Positions 20,398 through 28,587 of a DNA stretch of 64,000 bases are shown here, one piece after another. The stretch covers positions 4,464,001 through 4,528,000 of the forward strand of contig OZ241368.1 of assembly GCA_965200525.1 (NCBI GenBank), written 5' to 3'. This DNA comes from JANNPJ01 sp965200525 (lineage in GTDB: Bacteria; Actinomycetota; Actinomycetes; Actinomycetales; Kineosporiaceae). The position numbers and the translations under genes were made by a program. Numbering within the stretch: position 1 is the stretch's first letter; each line of letters begins with the position of its first letter. The notes below the pieces were generated by a model, which made no database searches, had not been told where the DNA came from, and saw only the letters and a list, made by a program, of their open reading frames with translations.

Positions 20398-22122
20398 TCA
20401 GCAATGCTCGCCGTGGCCGGCGTGAGTCTCGCCCGGTGCCTGGCAGCAGGAATCGCCGGCCGGCGCCCCGATCGCGGAGAGGCGGCAGTAGCAGGACGCC
20501 TCGATCGGGACGTCGGCCAGGGCCAGCGCCACCTTCAGTTGCTGCTCGATGATCCGGGCCTCGCCGGTGCGGCCGAGCGCGACCAGGCACTCGTGGTACC
20601 CGTGCAGGCTCCAGACGTTATTCGGGTGCTGGGAGGACCGCGGCAGGGAGTCCTCCAGGCCCAGATCGGCAGCGTAGACCGAGGCCGCCTCGGCGATCCG
20701 GCCCTGCTCGAGCAGGAGGGCGCCGTAGGCGTGCCGGGTCGGCTGCATCCAGCCCCAGGGCTCGTCGTAGGGCAACGCGTCGTCCAGGTCGATCGAGCGG
20801 CGCAGGTGGGTGAACGCCGCATCGTGATTGCCCCGGCGGTACTCCAGTTCGCCGTCCAGCATCGAACCGGCGATGGCCAGGATGTCGAGGCAGGTGTTGT
20901 TGAACAGGGCCCGGGTCGGGATCACCCGGGCCACGGCGGCCACGAAGAGTTCGCGTTCGGCCTCGGCCTCGGCCAGGCGGTTGCGGGCCGACAGGGCGAC
21001 CCCGCGGGCGTAGTGGGTCATGGCCGTGGTGACGCAGTACAGCTCCGGATCGGCCGGGAACTCCAGGGCCAGGACGTCGTCCCAGCGACCGAATCGGATC
21101 AAGGCGTGCACCCGCATGGCCAGGAAGCCCTCCAGCCAGTCGGCCATCGGAGGGGACTCGAACCGCAGCAGCTCTTCCGGAACGGCTGCCTCGAGCTGGG
21201 CCACGGTGTCCAGGGCCACCTCGGACCGGCCCAGGAACATCGCGCCGTAGATCCGGAAATGGTAGTTGTGGCAACGGTAGAGCGTGTAGAAGTTCATCGC
21301 CCCGGCCCGCTCCAGGAACCGGGCGTCGGCCCGGATCGCGGCCGAGTTCGACGAGACCACGCGCTGGTAGTCCCCGCACAGCACGTCGATGTGGGTCGGC
21401 ATGTGGTGCAGGTGGCCGGCGTCCGGTACCAGGCCCCGGAGCTGCTCGGCCGCGGGCAGGGCCCGTTCCGGAGTCGCCGACATCTCCATCAGGTGGATGT
21501 ACAGGTGCAGCAGGCCCGGATGGTTCCCGCCGCCGGGCCGGGCCAGAGCTCGCTCCAGCACCTCTTTCGCCTCGGCACTGCGCGAGCCCGGGGCCGGCTC
21601 GCCGGTCCGGGTGTCCCACAGCGCCCACGGGGTGAGGTTCATCAGGGCGTCCGCGTACAGCGTGGCCACGTCGAGGTCCTCGGAGTGAGCCTCGTACACC
21701 CGGCCCATGGCCTCGCCGTACGGGATGTTCCAGACCGAGCAGTCCTCGACCGGGGTGCCGGCCGGGTACCGCAACCGCAGGGCCTCGATCAGCGCCTGCT
21801 CGACCGGGGACGCCGCGCTCGCGTGCTCGGCGGCGGCGACGGCCGCCTGGTGGGTGCGCCGCACGGTCGAGCGCAGGTCGTCCGGGTCGAAGAACTCCCA
21901 GGGCTTGTTGTAGTTCGGCCCCAGGGCGTAGGCCAGACCCCAGTACGCCGAGGCGCAGTCGGGATCCTCGGCGGCGGCCCGCTCGAAACACCGCGCCGCC
22001 TCTTCGTGGTTGAACGCGTAGGTCCAGTTCAGACCCCGGTCGAACCAGGTCTGCGCCGATCGGCTCGAGGTGGTCACGGTCCTGGTCCAGCCGCCCAGGT
22101 CGTAGTAGTCCATCCAGCTCAC
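20398..22122 (-). CDS. tetratricopeptide-repeat protein with His/Cys-rich features
   Basis: 574-residue TPR protein without signal peptide. Repeats are visible from FDRGLNWTYAFNHEEAARCF (residues about 28-47) to the C-terminus. The central part holds the family-typical LLHLYIHLMEM and HLHHMPTHIDVLCGDY. The last 30 residues are unusually rich in Cys and His (CYCRLSA, CCQAPGETHAGHGEHC), suggesting metal binding. Function unknown; TPR stacks usually mediate protein contacts. ATG 22122 or ATG 22113 may start it. It follows the tuf paralogue but a terminator separates them. Confidence 0.85.
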   Translation of the reverse strand: MSWMDYYDLGGWTRTVTTSSRSAQTWFDRGLNWTYAFNHEEAARCFERAAAEDPDCASAYWGLAYALGPNYNKPWEFFDPDDLRSTVRRTHQAAVAAAEHASAASPVEQALIEALRLRYPAGTPVEDCSVWNIPYGEAMGRVYEAHSEDLDVATLYADALMNLTPWALWDTRTGEPAPGSRSAEAKEVLERALARPGGGNHPGLLHLYIHLMEMSATPERALPAAEQLRGLVPDAGHLHHMPTHIDVLCGDYQRVVSSNSAAIRADARFLERAGAMNFYTLYRCHNYHFRIYGAMFLGRSEVALDTVAQLEAAVPEELLRFESPPMADWLEGFLAMRVHALIRFGRWDDVLALEFPADPELYCVTTAMTHYARGVALSARNRLAEAEAERELFVAAVARVIPTRALFNNTCLDILAIAGSMLDGELEYRRGNHDAAFTHLRRSIDLDDALPYDEPWGWMQPTRHAYGALLLEQGRIAEAASVYAADLGLEDSLPRSSQHPNNVWSLHGYHECLVALGRTGEARIIEQQLKVALALADVPIEASCYCRLSAIGAPAGDSCCQAPGETHAGHGEHC

Positions 22123-22129
22123 CCTACGA

Positions 22130-22169
22130 GCCGGCGGTCAGGGAGCGCAGCAGATCCCTGACCGCCGGC
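22130..22169 (-). terminator. terminator of tuf paralogue
   Basis: Perfect 15-bp inverted repeat, gccggcggtcaggga at 22130-22144 with 22155-22169 and a 10-base loop, 12 bases after the EF-Tu stop codon and just before the TPR gene. Confidence 0.85.
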
Positions 22170-22181
22170 GCCGGGCGGTAC

Positions 22182-23369
22182 TCAGTCGAGCAGTTCGGTC
22201 ACCGTGCCGGCCGCGACCGTGCGGCCACCCTCACGGACCGCGAACCCGAGCCCGACGTCCATCGCGACATGCTTGCCCAGCTGCACGGTCACCTGAACCG
22301 AGTCGCCGGGCATCACCATCGACACGTCGCCGAGGTCGATCCCGCCGGACACGTCGGTGGTGCGGAAGAAGAACTGCGGCCGGTAGTTCGCGACGAACGG
22401 CGTGTGCCGCCCACCCTCCTCCTTGGTCAGCGCGTACAGGTTGGCCCGGAACCGCCGGTGCGGCTTCACGCTGCCCGGCAGGGCGACCACCTGGCCGCGC
22501 TCCACCTGCTCCCGCCTGACCCCGCGCAGCAGGACGGCCGCGTTGTCGCCGGCCTCGGCCGCGTCCAGCGACCGGCCGAACATCTCCAGCCCGGTGGCCA
22601 CGGCCGCTACCGTGGGGCCGAGGCCGACGACCTCGACCGCCTCGCCGAGCCGCAGCGAGCCCCGCTCCACCTTGCCGGTCACGACCGTGCCCCGGCCGCT
22701 GATCGTGTGCACGCTCTCGATCGGCATCAGGAACGGCTGACCCAGCTCCCGGGCCGGCACCGGCAGGTAGCTGTCGACAGCGTCCAGCAGGTCCAGCACC
22801 GACCGGGTCCACCGCGGGTCGCCGGCCAGCGCCCCCAGCGCGCTGACCCGGACCACCGGTACCTCGTCGCCGGGAAAGCCGTACTCACCGAGCAGTTCCC
22901 GGACCTCGAGCTCGACCAGGTCGAGCAGCTCCGGGTCGTCGACGACGTCACTCTTGTTCAGGGCCACGACCAGGTACGGGACGCCGACCCGCTGGGCCAG
23001 CAGCACGTGCTCGCGGGTCTGCGGCATCGCGCCGTCCTGGGCCGAGACGACCAGGATAGCGCCGTCCACCTGGGCCGCGCCGGTGATCATGTTCTTCACG
23101 TAGTCGGCGTGGCCGGGCATGTCGACATGGGCGTAGTGCCGGCCGGCGGTCTCGTACTCGACGTGGGCGATGTTGATGGTGATCCCCCGCAGGGCCTCCT
23201 CCGGGGTCTTGTCGATGCCCTCGAACGCGATGAACCGGGTGGAGGCCGGATCGCGCTCGGAGAGCACCTTCGTGATGGCGGCGGTCAGCGTGGTCTTGCC
23301 GTGGTCGACGTGACCCATCGTGCCGATGTTCAGGTGGGGCTTGTTGCGGATGAAATGGCGCTTGGCCAT
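22182..23369 (-). CDS. tuf: divergent elongation factor Tu
   Basis: 395-residue translational GTPase of EF-Tu length. The G motifs are complete: GHVDHGKT at 19-26, switch I RGITINIAHVEY with Thr64, DMPGH with catalytic His87, NKSD, and domain 2/3 landmarks GRGTVVTGKVERG and MVMPGD. It differs from canonical EF-Tu at normally fixed places: Met84 for the Cys of DCPGH, and GLGFAVREGG where most have GLRFAIREGG, next to the elfamycin-resistance position equivalent to E. coli Ala375 (numbering from memory). It stands alone between a TPR gene and a fic remnant, not in a str operon. ATG 23369 has gtgagga upstream. It may be a second, specialised EF-Tu as in Streptomyces tuf3. Confidence 0.9.
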   Translation of the reverse strand: MAKRHFIRNKPHLNIGTMGHVDHGKTTLTAAITKVLSERDPASTRFIAFEGIDKTPEEALRGITINIAHVEYETAGRHYAHVDMPGHADYVKNMITGAAQVDGAILVVSAQDGAMPQTREHVLLAQRVGVPYLVVALNKSDVVDDPELLDLVELEVRELLGEYGFPGDEVPVVRVSALGALAGDPRWTRSVLDLLDAVDSYLPVPARELGQPFLMPIESVHTISGRGTVVTGKVERGSLRLGEAVEVVGLGPTVAAVATGLEMFGRSLDAAEAGDNAAVLLRGVRREQVERGQVVALPGSVKPHRRFRANLYALTKEEGGRHTPFVANYRPQFFFRTTDVSGGIDLGDVSMVMPGDSVQVTVQLGKHVAMDVGLGFAVREGGRTVAAGTVTELLD

Positions 23370-23448
23370 GGTGTCCTCACTGGATGCAAGAAACGAAGGC
23401 ATTCTTCGACCCGCCGGCGGATGCCACCCGCCCGCGTCAGAACCACAG

Positions 23449-23494
23449 GTTGCCGCCACCCTTCCCCGGGCTCTGCGGCAACGTGGGGAAGGGT
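23449..23494 (-). promoter_or_regulatory. interleaved inverted repeats in the tuf leader
   Basis: gttgccgc (23449-23456) pairs with gcggcaac (23475-23482), and acccttcccc (23458-23467) pairs with ggggaagggt (23485-23494). The two pairings cross each other. They lie 80-125 bases upstream of the EF-Tu start and can form either of two hairpins, or in principle a pseudoknot. That pattern suggests a leader switch if the transcript starts upstream of 23494. Confidence 0.5.
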
Positions 23495-23754
23495 CAGATT
23501 CGCGCGTCCGCGGTGACTGCGGGCACGCACGCGGGAGCCACCGACTGGGGCAGCTGCAGACCGGGTGCGGACATGGCGATCACGGTACGAGGTAACGCCG
23601 CGCCGGTCGAAGGTATTTCTCCGGGGGGACGTGCCATCGACAGCCCTCCTGACCGCCGTGCTGGACGAAGGGTGGCGCGGTCAGACCGGGCTGAGGTTCG
23701 TCGGATTCGCCAGGAGTTGGATGCCGCTGAAGTTCACTGGGCCCAAATGCCTGG

Positions 23755-24463
23755 TCAGTGAAGTCCGATGCTGCGGTGGGAGATGCGAATGCCGAGGTCG
23801 TCCAGTTCGTCGAGAACGGCTCCGGCGCCCCAGACTTGATCACGCTTGCGATCAGTCAGCGGGCGGAGAACCCCGGCGTCCTGGAGCCGGCTGATCGCCG
23901 CGAAGATGCTCCTGCGTGGGGCATCGACCAGACCCTCGACGTCCTCGGACGACAGGATCGGCTTGGTAAGCAGGAGACTCAGAATCTTGGCGGCGGCGCT
24001 GGTGCGCCGGACCGGGCCCATGAGTTCTCCCACTCGGCCGGTATTTGGCCGAGTCGCACGGCAGTGATCCGCGATTCGGCTGCCGCCGCTCGGGCTGCTT
24101 GCGCGAATGAGGTCAGCAGGGGTCTTACCTGCCCGAGGCGATAGGCGTTGAGCGCGTCGAAGTAGCGCTCCCGATGGGCGACGAGCGAGGACGCCATGGG
24201 GATGACGACGCCGGTCGTGGCGCCGCGCCGTCGGAGCACGGTGTTGATCAGAGCCCGGCCGATGCGACCGTTGCCGTCGGTGAACGGATGGATGGACTCG
24301 AACTGCGCGTGCGCAATGGCGGCCTGAACCAGGGCCGGGAGATCGTCACGGTTGACGAAGGTGTTCAGGTCGGCCAGATAGGCGTCCACCGTGTCCGGAG
24401 GAGGTGGCACGTAAAGGGCGCCTCGGGGGGCCACTCCGGCGAATCCGCGGTTGAAGACACCAT
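23755..24463 (-). pseudogene. decayed fic-family (AMP-transferase) gene
   Basis: The middle holds the Fic core HPFTDGNGRIGRALINTV; the 3' part a winged helix (KILSLLLTKPILSSEDVEGL, then DAPRRSIFAAISRLQDAGVL). At least two lesions are visible. After IPAEWENS the frame must shift to continue as MGPVRRTSAAAK. At the 5' end, ATG 24463 or GTG 24460 after aggagg starts SSTADSPEWPPEAPF, a normal Fic N-terminus, but within 15 codons it joins out of frame to the region just before the core (VPPPPDTVDAYLADL), so about half the N-terminal part is deleted. Intact relatives have about 370 residues. The promoter region carries a repeated operator motif. Confidence 0.78.
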
Positions 24464-24471
24464 CCACCTCC

Positions 24472-24545
24472 TAACTCGGACTAAGACCAGCGTTAGTCCG
24501 AGTTGGAGGTCGTAACTCGGACTAACGGCTCGGTTGGTCCGGGTT
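24472..24545. promoter_or_regulatory. phased operator array upstream of fic
   Basis: The 12-mer aactcggactaa occurs at 24473-24484, inverted at 24493-24504, direct again at 24514-24525, and as a degenerate inverted copy (ttggtccgggtt) at 24534-24545. Centres are 20-21 bp apart with alternating orientation, so all sites face one side of the helix. The first copy abuts the fic SD sequence; the last two overlap the 3' end of the membrane-protein gene. Confidence 0.65.
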
Positions 24546-25004
24546 GAGCCCGTTGAAGGTCATCAGTAGCGAGACGACGGCGGCGATCGCTAGGGCGGCG
24601 ACGAAGATCGCCGTCAGGTGCAGCCGGAGCGGGCCGGCGTCGTACATGGTCAGGCCGACCGCCGCCAGGGCGAGTGCCACCAGGGCCACGGCGATCCGAG
24701 GACGACGGCGCAGCGCCAGCACGACCAGCACCGCCGGAATCGCGAACCAGATCCGGCTGGGCCCACCCATCGCGGTGATCTGCGCGATCGGGGTTTCGCT
24801 GCCGGGCAGGTGGGTGAACGTCGAACGGAAAAACATGGCCCCGCAATGAAAGACCAGGCCGGCCACGCCGAGGGCGAGCAGGGCGAGATCGGGCCCGGTC
24901 GTCGTCCCGGCCCGCGAGCGCAGCGGGATCCCGGGGACGAACAGTCGCGCGCTCAGGACGGCGAGGACGGCCAAGCCCAGAACGACCACGAACCGGTCCG
25001 ACAT
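24522..25004 (-). CDS. small polytopic membrane protein
   Basis: 160-residue protein of unknown function with about five hydrophobic segments: FVVVLGLAVLAVLSARLFV, LALLALGVAGLVFHCGAMFF, WFAIPAVLVVLAL, IAVALVALALAAVGLTMY and HLTAIFVAALAIAAVVSLLM. No catalytic motif is visible. ATG 25004 is preceded by ggaggtgattcg, a strong SD; an upstream in-frame ATG at 25043 has none. Its end lies within the operator array of the fic remnant on the same strand, so the two genes may once have formed a unit. Confidence 0.7.
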   Translation of the reverse strand: MSDRFVVVLGLAVLAVLSARLFVPGIPLRSRAGTTTGPDLALLALGVAGLVFHCGAMFFRSTFTHLPGSETPIAQITAMGGPSRIWFAIPAVLVVLALRRRPRIAVALVALALAAVGLTMYDAGPLRLHLTAIFVAALAIAAVVSLLMTFNGLNPDQPSR

Positions 25005-25166
25005 CGAATCACCTCCGCCGTGCCTCGGGTCGGTTCCCATCATGGGCCATCGCCTCGGTCGATCCGGTGGCCGTGGACCGCAAGTGCGGCATATCGTGCG
25101 TTACGGGGCGGCCGGGGTGGGATCGAGGTCGCTCTGAATGCCCGGTTGCGATGGGGGAGGGGCACG

Positions 25167-26756
25167 ATGTCTGACGAGTCCACGGTGGCGCTGCCCGGCG
25201 GCGAGGGGCAGCCCTGGCTGCCGGAGCGGGCACTGGGAACGGCCCCGGCGACGGATTCGCCGGCCCAGCTGACCCTGCTCGTGCGGCGCCGGGCCGCGGT
25301 GCCGCAGTGGTTGCTGGAGAGTGCGGCCGTGGTCTCGCCGGCCGAGCTGGCCCGCCGCTACGGGGCCGACCCGCAGGACCTGGCCCTGGTCGAACGGGTG
25401 CTGGTCCGGCTCGGCCTCATTGTGGTCAGCGCCGACGCCGGATCTCGCCTGGTGATCGTCGAGGGCCCGGTGGGCCGGCTGTCCGAGGTCTTCGGGACGT
25501 CGCTGAGCCTGTTCGAGGGCGAGGATCCGTTCTCGGCGTCCCCGGTGACCTACTGGCGGCACGACGGTGAGCTGCGGCTGCCGGCGGAGCTGGACGGCGT
25601 GGTGGTGTCGGTGCTCGGGCTGGACACCCAGCCGGTCGCCCGGCCGGAGTTCCACACCCTGGAGGGCCGACCGCAGATCGTGTACACGCCGATCGAGATC
25701 GGCCGGCTCTACGAGTTCCCGGCCGGCACCGACGGCACCGGGCAGACCCTGGCCATCATCTCGCTCGGCGGCAGTTGCCGGGCCGACGACCTGGAGGCCT
25801 ACTTCACCGGGCTGGGCCTGACCCCGCCCCGGATCACCCACGTCAGCGTCGACGGAGCCGCGGTCAACCCGGTGGTCGAGACACCGACCAAGTTCGACCT
25901 CGAGGTCGTCCTCGATCTGCAGATCTCCGGTGCGCTCGCTCCGGGCGCGCAGATCGTCAACTACTTCACCCACAACAACGGGCCCGGCATTCTCAAGGCG
26001 CTGCAGGCCGCGATCCACGCCCCGACCGTGCCGACCGTGATCAGCCTCAGCTGGGGGTCACCGGAGATCACCTACTCCGGCCAGCTCGCCCTGGCCATGA
26101 ACGACCTGTTCGCCGACGCCGCGGCGCTCGGCATCACGGTCTGCGCGGCCAGCGGCGACTCCGGCAGCAACAGCGGCATGCGGGACGGCGGGTCGCACGT
26201 GAACTACCCGGCGTCCAGTCCCTACGTGCTGGCCTGTGGGGGGACGACGCTGATCGCCGACCCGACCACCAACACCATTCACTCGGAGACGACCTGGAAC
26301 ACCGGTGCCGACGGCGCGACCGGAGGTGGGGTGAGCGGCGTCTTCGATCTGCCGCCGTGGCAGCTGGCTGCCGGGGTGCCACCCCGGTTCGGCACCCGGG
26401 AGCAGGGGCGCGGCGTGCCCGACGTGGCCGCCAACGCCGACGGCCAGACCGGCTACCAGATCCTGATCCACGGAGAGCCCGGCTGCATCGGCGGTACCAG
26501 CGCCGCGACCCCGTTGTGGGCGGCGCTGATCTGCCGGCTTGCTCAGGCCCTGGACCGGCCGCTGGGTCTGCTGCAGCCGCTGATCTACCAGGACCTGCAG
26601 GCCGGCGCGGTCACGACCGGGTTCCGGGATGTCGTCAAAGGCGACAACGGGTCCTACGGCGCCAGGCCCGGCTGGGATCCGAACACCGGGCTGGGTTCCC
26701 CGCACGGCGAGCATCTGCTGGCCGCCCTGCGCGAGCGGCTCGGAACCGACCAATGA
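25167..26756 (+). CDS. S53-family peptidase (sedolisin/kumamolisin-like)
   Basis: 529-residue serine-carboxyl peptidase active at acidic pH in known members. An N-terminal pro-domain (residues about 1-170, activation-peptide fold) precedes the catalytic domain. The Glu/Asp pair is in KFDLEVVLDLQ near 246-250, the oxyanion Asp in ASGDSGSNSG near 332, and the nucleophile Ser in GGTSAATP near 444. The C-terminal calcium site is in RDVVKGDNG followed by GWDPNTGLGSP. No signal peptide is seen, so release from the cell is unexplained. ATG 25167 has a ggggaggg SD. Confidence 0.93.
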   Translation: MSDESTVALPGGEGQPWLPERALGTAPATDSPAQLTLLVRRRAAVPQWLLESAAVVSPAELARRYGADPQDLALVERVLVRLGLIVVSADAGSRLVIVEGPVGRLSEVFGTSLSLFEGEDPFSASPVTYWRHDGELRLPAELDGVVVSVLGLDTQPVARPEFHTLEGRPQIVYTPIEIGRLYEFPAGTDGTGQTLAIISLGGSCRADDLEAYFTGLGLTPPRITHVSVDGAAVNPVVETPTKFDLEVVLDLQISGALAPGAQIVNYFTHNNGPGILKALQAAIHAPTVPTVISLSWGSPEITYSGQLALAMNDLFADAAALGITVCAASGDSGSNSGMRDGGSHVNYPASSPYVLACGGTTLIADPTTNTIHSETTWNTGADGATGGGVSGVFDLPPWQLAAGVPPRFGTREQGRGVPDVAANADGQTGYQILIHGEPGCIGGTSAATPLWAALICRLAQALDRPLGLLQPLIYQDLQAGAVTTGFRDVVKGDNGSYGARPGWDPNTGLGSPHGEHLLAALRERLGTDQ

Positions 26757-26840
26757 AATGGTTCGTTTGAGGATGTATTTCGTGAGGCATTTGTCGGCTC
26801 TGCGTTACCGACAAGTATTCACAGCCTCAGGAGTTCTGCC

Positions 26841-28355
26841 ATGAACGTCAGTCCGATCAGTGACCGCCCGGCCGCCGCCGGGTCGCCCGGAACCGGGACC
26901 GTCCTCGGCCGGCGGGCCGTCGTTCTCGGCGGCAGCCTGGCCGGGTTGCTCAGCGCGGCCGTGCTGGCCCGTCACTTCGACCAGGTGGTGATCGTCGAAC
27001 GGGATGCCTTGTCGGCCCGGGCGACGGGACCTCGCCGAGGGGTTCCGCACGGCCGGCACAGCCACGGGCTGCTCGGCGGCGGGGGCCGGGCGATGGAGCA
27101 CCTGCTACCCGGCCTGAGTGACGGTCTGGTCGCGCGGGGCGCGCTCTCGGCCGACCTGACCCGGCGGGCCCGCTGGTGGCTTGGCGGGGTCGAGCAGGCC
27201 CGGTTCGACAGCGGCATGCAGGGTCTGCTCGCCTCGCGCCCACTGGTCGAGGACGAGATCCGGCGGCGGGTGCTGGACCGGCCCGGGGTGGTGATGCTCG
27301 GCGGTCACGACATCACCGGGCTGGTCGCCTCGGGCACCCGGCGGCGGATCGTCGGCGTCCGGGTGGCCTCCAACGCCCAGGCCGCACCGACCGAGGCGGC
27401 GGCGGAGGTCTTCGCGCCGGACCCGGTGACCGACCTGATCGTGGACGGCGCGGTGCCGGCCGACCTGGTCGTGGACGCCACCGGACGGGGCTCGCGCTCC
27501 GCGACCTGGCTGGTCGGGCTCGGGTACCCCGCAGTCCCGGAGGACCGGGTGGAAGCCGGCATCACCTACGTGACCCGGCACTTCCGGGACCGGGCCGGCG
27601 TCCTCGACGAACTGGACGCCGACATCGTCGGCAGCGACCCGGCCGGGTCCCGCAGCGGGGTGGCTCTGCGCCAGGAGGGCGGCACCTGGACCGTCACCCT
27701 GGCCGGCGCGTTCGGCGAGCGACCGCCCAGCGACCGGGCCGGGTTCCTTGCCTTCGCCCGGACCCTGCCCACCTCCGGACTGGCCGAGGTGATCGCCGGT
27801 TGCGAGCCAATCGGCGACGCGCGCAGCTACCGCTACCCCTCCAGCCGGTGGCTGCACTGGGAGAAGCTGGCCGACCGGCCCGAGGGACTGCTGGTGATCG
27901 GAGACGCCGTCTGCTCGTTCAACCCGGTCTACGGGCAGGGCATGAGCTCGGCCGCGCTGCAGGCCGAGGCCCTGGGCGAAGTGCTGCCGGCCGGATTGAC
28001 CGGCCTGCCGCAACGGTCGGCGAAAGCGTTCGCCCGGGTGGTGTCCGCACCCTGGGCGATGGCCACCGGCGCCGACCGGCGACACGTGTCACAGCCGGCC
28101 AAGCCGTTGCCGGAGAGGATTCTCGACCGGTACCTCGACCGCCTGCTGCGGGTCGCGCCGCACGACCAGGTGGTGGCGCTCGCCTTCACCCTGGTGCTCA
28201 ACCTGCTGGCCGGACCGACGAGCCTGCTGACGCCGTCCATCGCCTGGCGGGTCCTGCGCCCGAGCCGGGGCCGGGTCGCCGGATCCGAACGTGGGCGGCT
28301 CGGGAGCCAATCCGGTGGATCGCTCCCGAGCCGGCGGACCAGCACTCGCTCGTAG
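26841..28355 (+). CDS. FAD-dependent oxidoreductase (monooxygenase-like)
   Basis: 504-residue flavoprotein of the group A monooxygenase/geranylgeranyl reductase superfamily. The dinucleotide fold RRAVVLGGSLAGLLSAAVLA lies near residues 23-42, followed by HGRHSHGLLGGG and ADLVVDATGRGSRS near 210. The FAD ribityl motif VIGDAVCSFNPVYGQGMSSA lies near 352-371. The substrate is unknown; actinobacterial relatives act on lipids or polyketide-like molecules. The C-terminal 20 residues (GRLGSQSGGSLPSRR) look like read-in low-complexity sequence. ATG 26841 follows caggagttctgcc. Beyond the stop the DNA is decayed. Confidence 0.88.
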   Translation: MNVSPISDRPAAAGSPGTGTVLGRRAVVLGGSLAGLLSAAVLARHFDQVVIVERDALSARATGPRRGVPHGRHSHGLLGGGGRAMEHLLPGLSDGLVARGALSADLTRRARWWLGGVEQARFDSGMQGLLASRPLVEDEIRRRVLDRPGVVMLGGHDITGLVASGTRRRIVGVRVASNAQAAPTEAAAEVFAPDPVTDLIVDGAVPADLVVDATGRGSRSATWLVGLGYPAVPEDRVEAGITYVTRHFRDRAGVLDELDADIVGSDPAGSRSGVALRQEGGTWTVTLAGAFGERPPSDRAGFLAFARTLPTSGLAEVIAGCEPIGDARSYRYPSSRWLHWEKLADRPEGLLVIGDAVCSFNPVYGQGMSSAALQAEALGEVLPAGLTGLPQRSAKAFARVVSAPWAMATGADRRHVSQPAKPLPERILDRYLDRLLRVAPHDQVVALAFTLVLNLLAGPTSLLTPSIAWRVLRPSRGRVAGSERGRLGSQSGGSLPSRRTSTRS

Positions 28356-28587
28356 CGCCGACACCGCGGTGGCCCCTCGACCCGTGGATACTCGGCGAGG
28401 TCAGGGCCTGGCTGCGGCGCACCGGTTCGCCCCGAACGGTCGAGGGTGAGGTGATGCTGCTGGAGTCGTCGCAGGAAGATGACCTGAGGGAGGCGCTGAA
28501 CCGGTTCGACCAGCTCGGGGCCATGGCCACAGCCCGGTTCGCCCGGCAGCGACTGCGCTCGCTCGGGAGAACATATGCGCAGATCCA
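28355..28587 (+). pseudogene. C-terminal remnant of a LuxR/AAA-type regulator
   Basis: In frame 2 the DNA reads PWILGEVRAWLRRTGSP, then after a gap EDDLREALNRFDQLGAM and ARFARQRLRSLG. In large ATP-binding LuxR regulators the equivalent segments (PWxLGELAxWxxRAG, LREALxxFDxLGA, ARxxRxRLRxLG) are separated by about 30-40 residues and followed by a LuxR HTH; both the spacer and the HTH are missing here. It is a deletion remnant. The assignment rests on remembered family patterns. Confidence 0.5.

Noticed and set aside
24618..25166. 183-codon N-terminal extension of the sedolisin frame
   Set aside because: It is antisense to the small membrane protein, has shadow-like composition, and ATG 25167 has a good SD and the proper pro-domain start.
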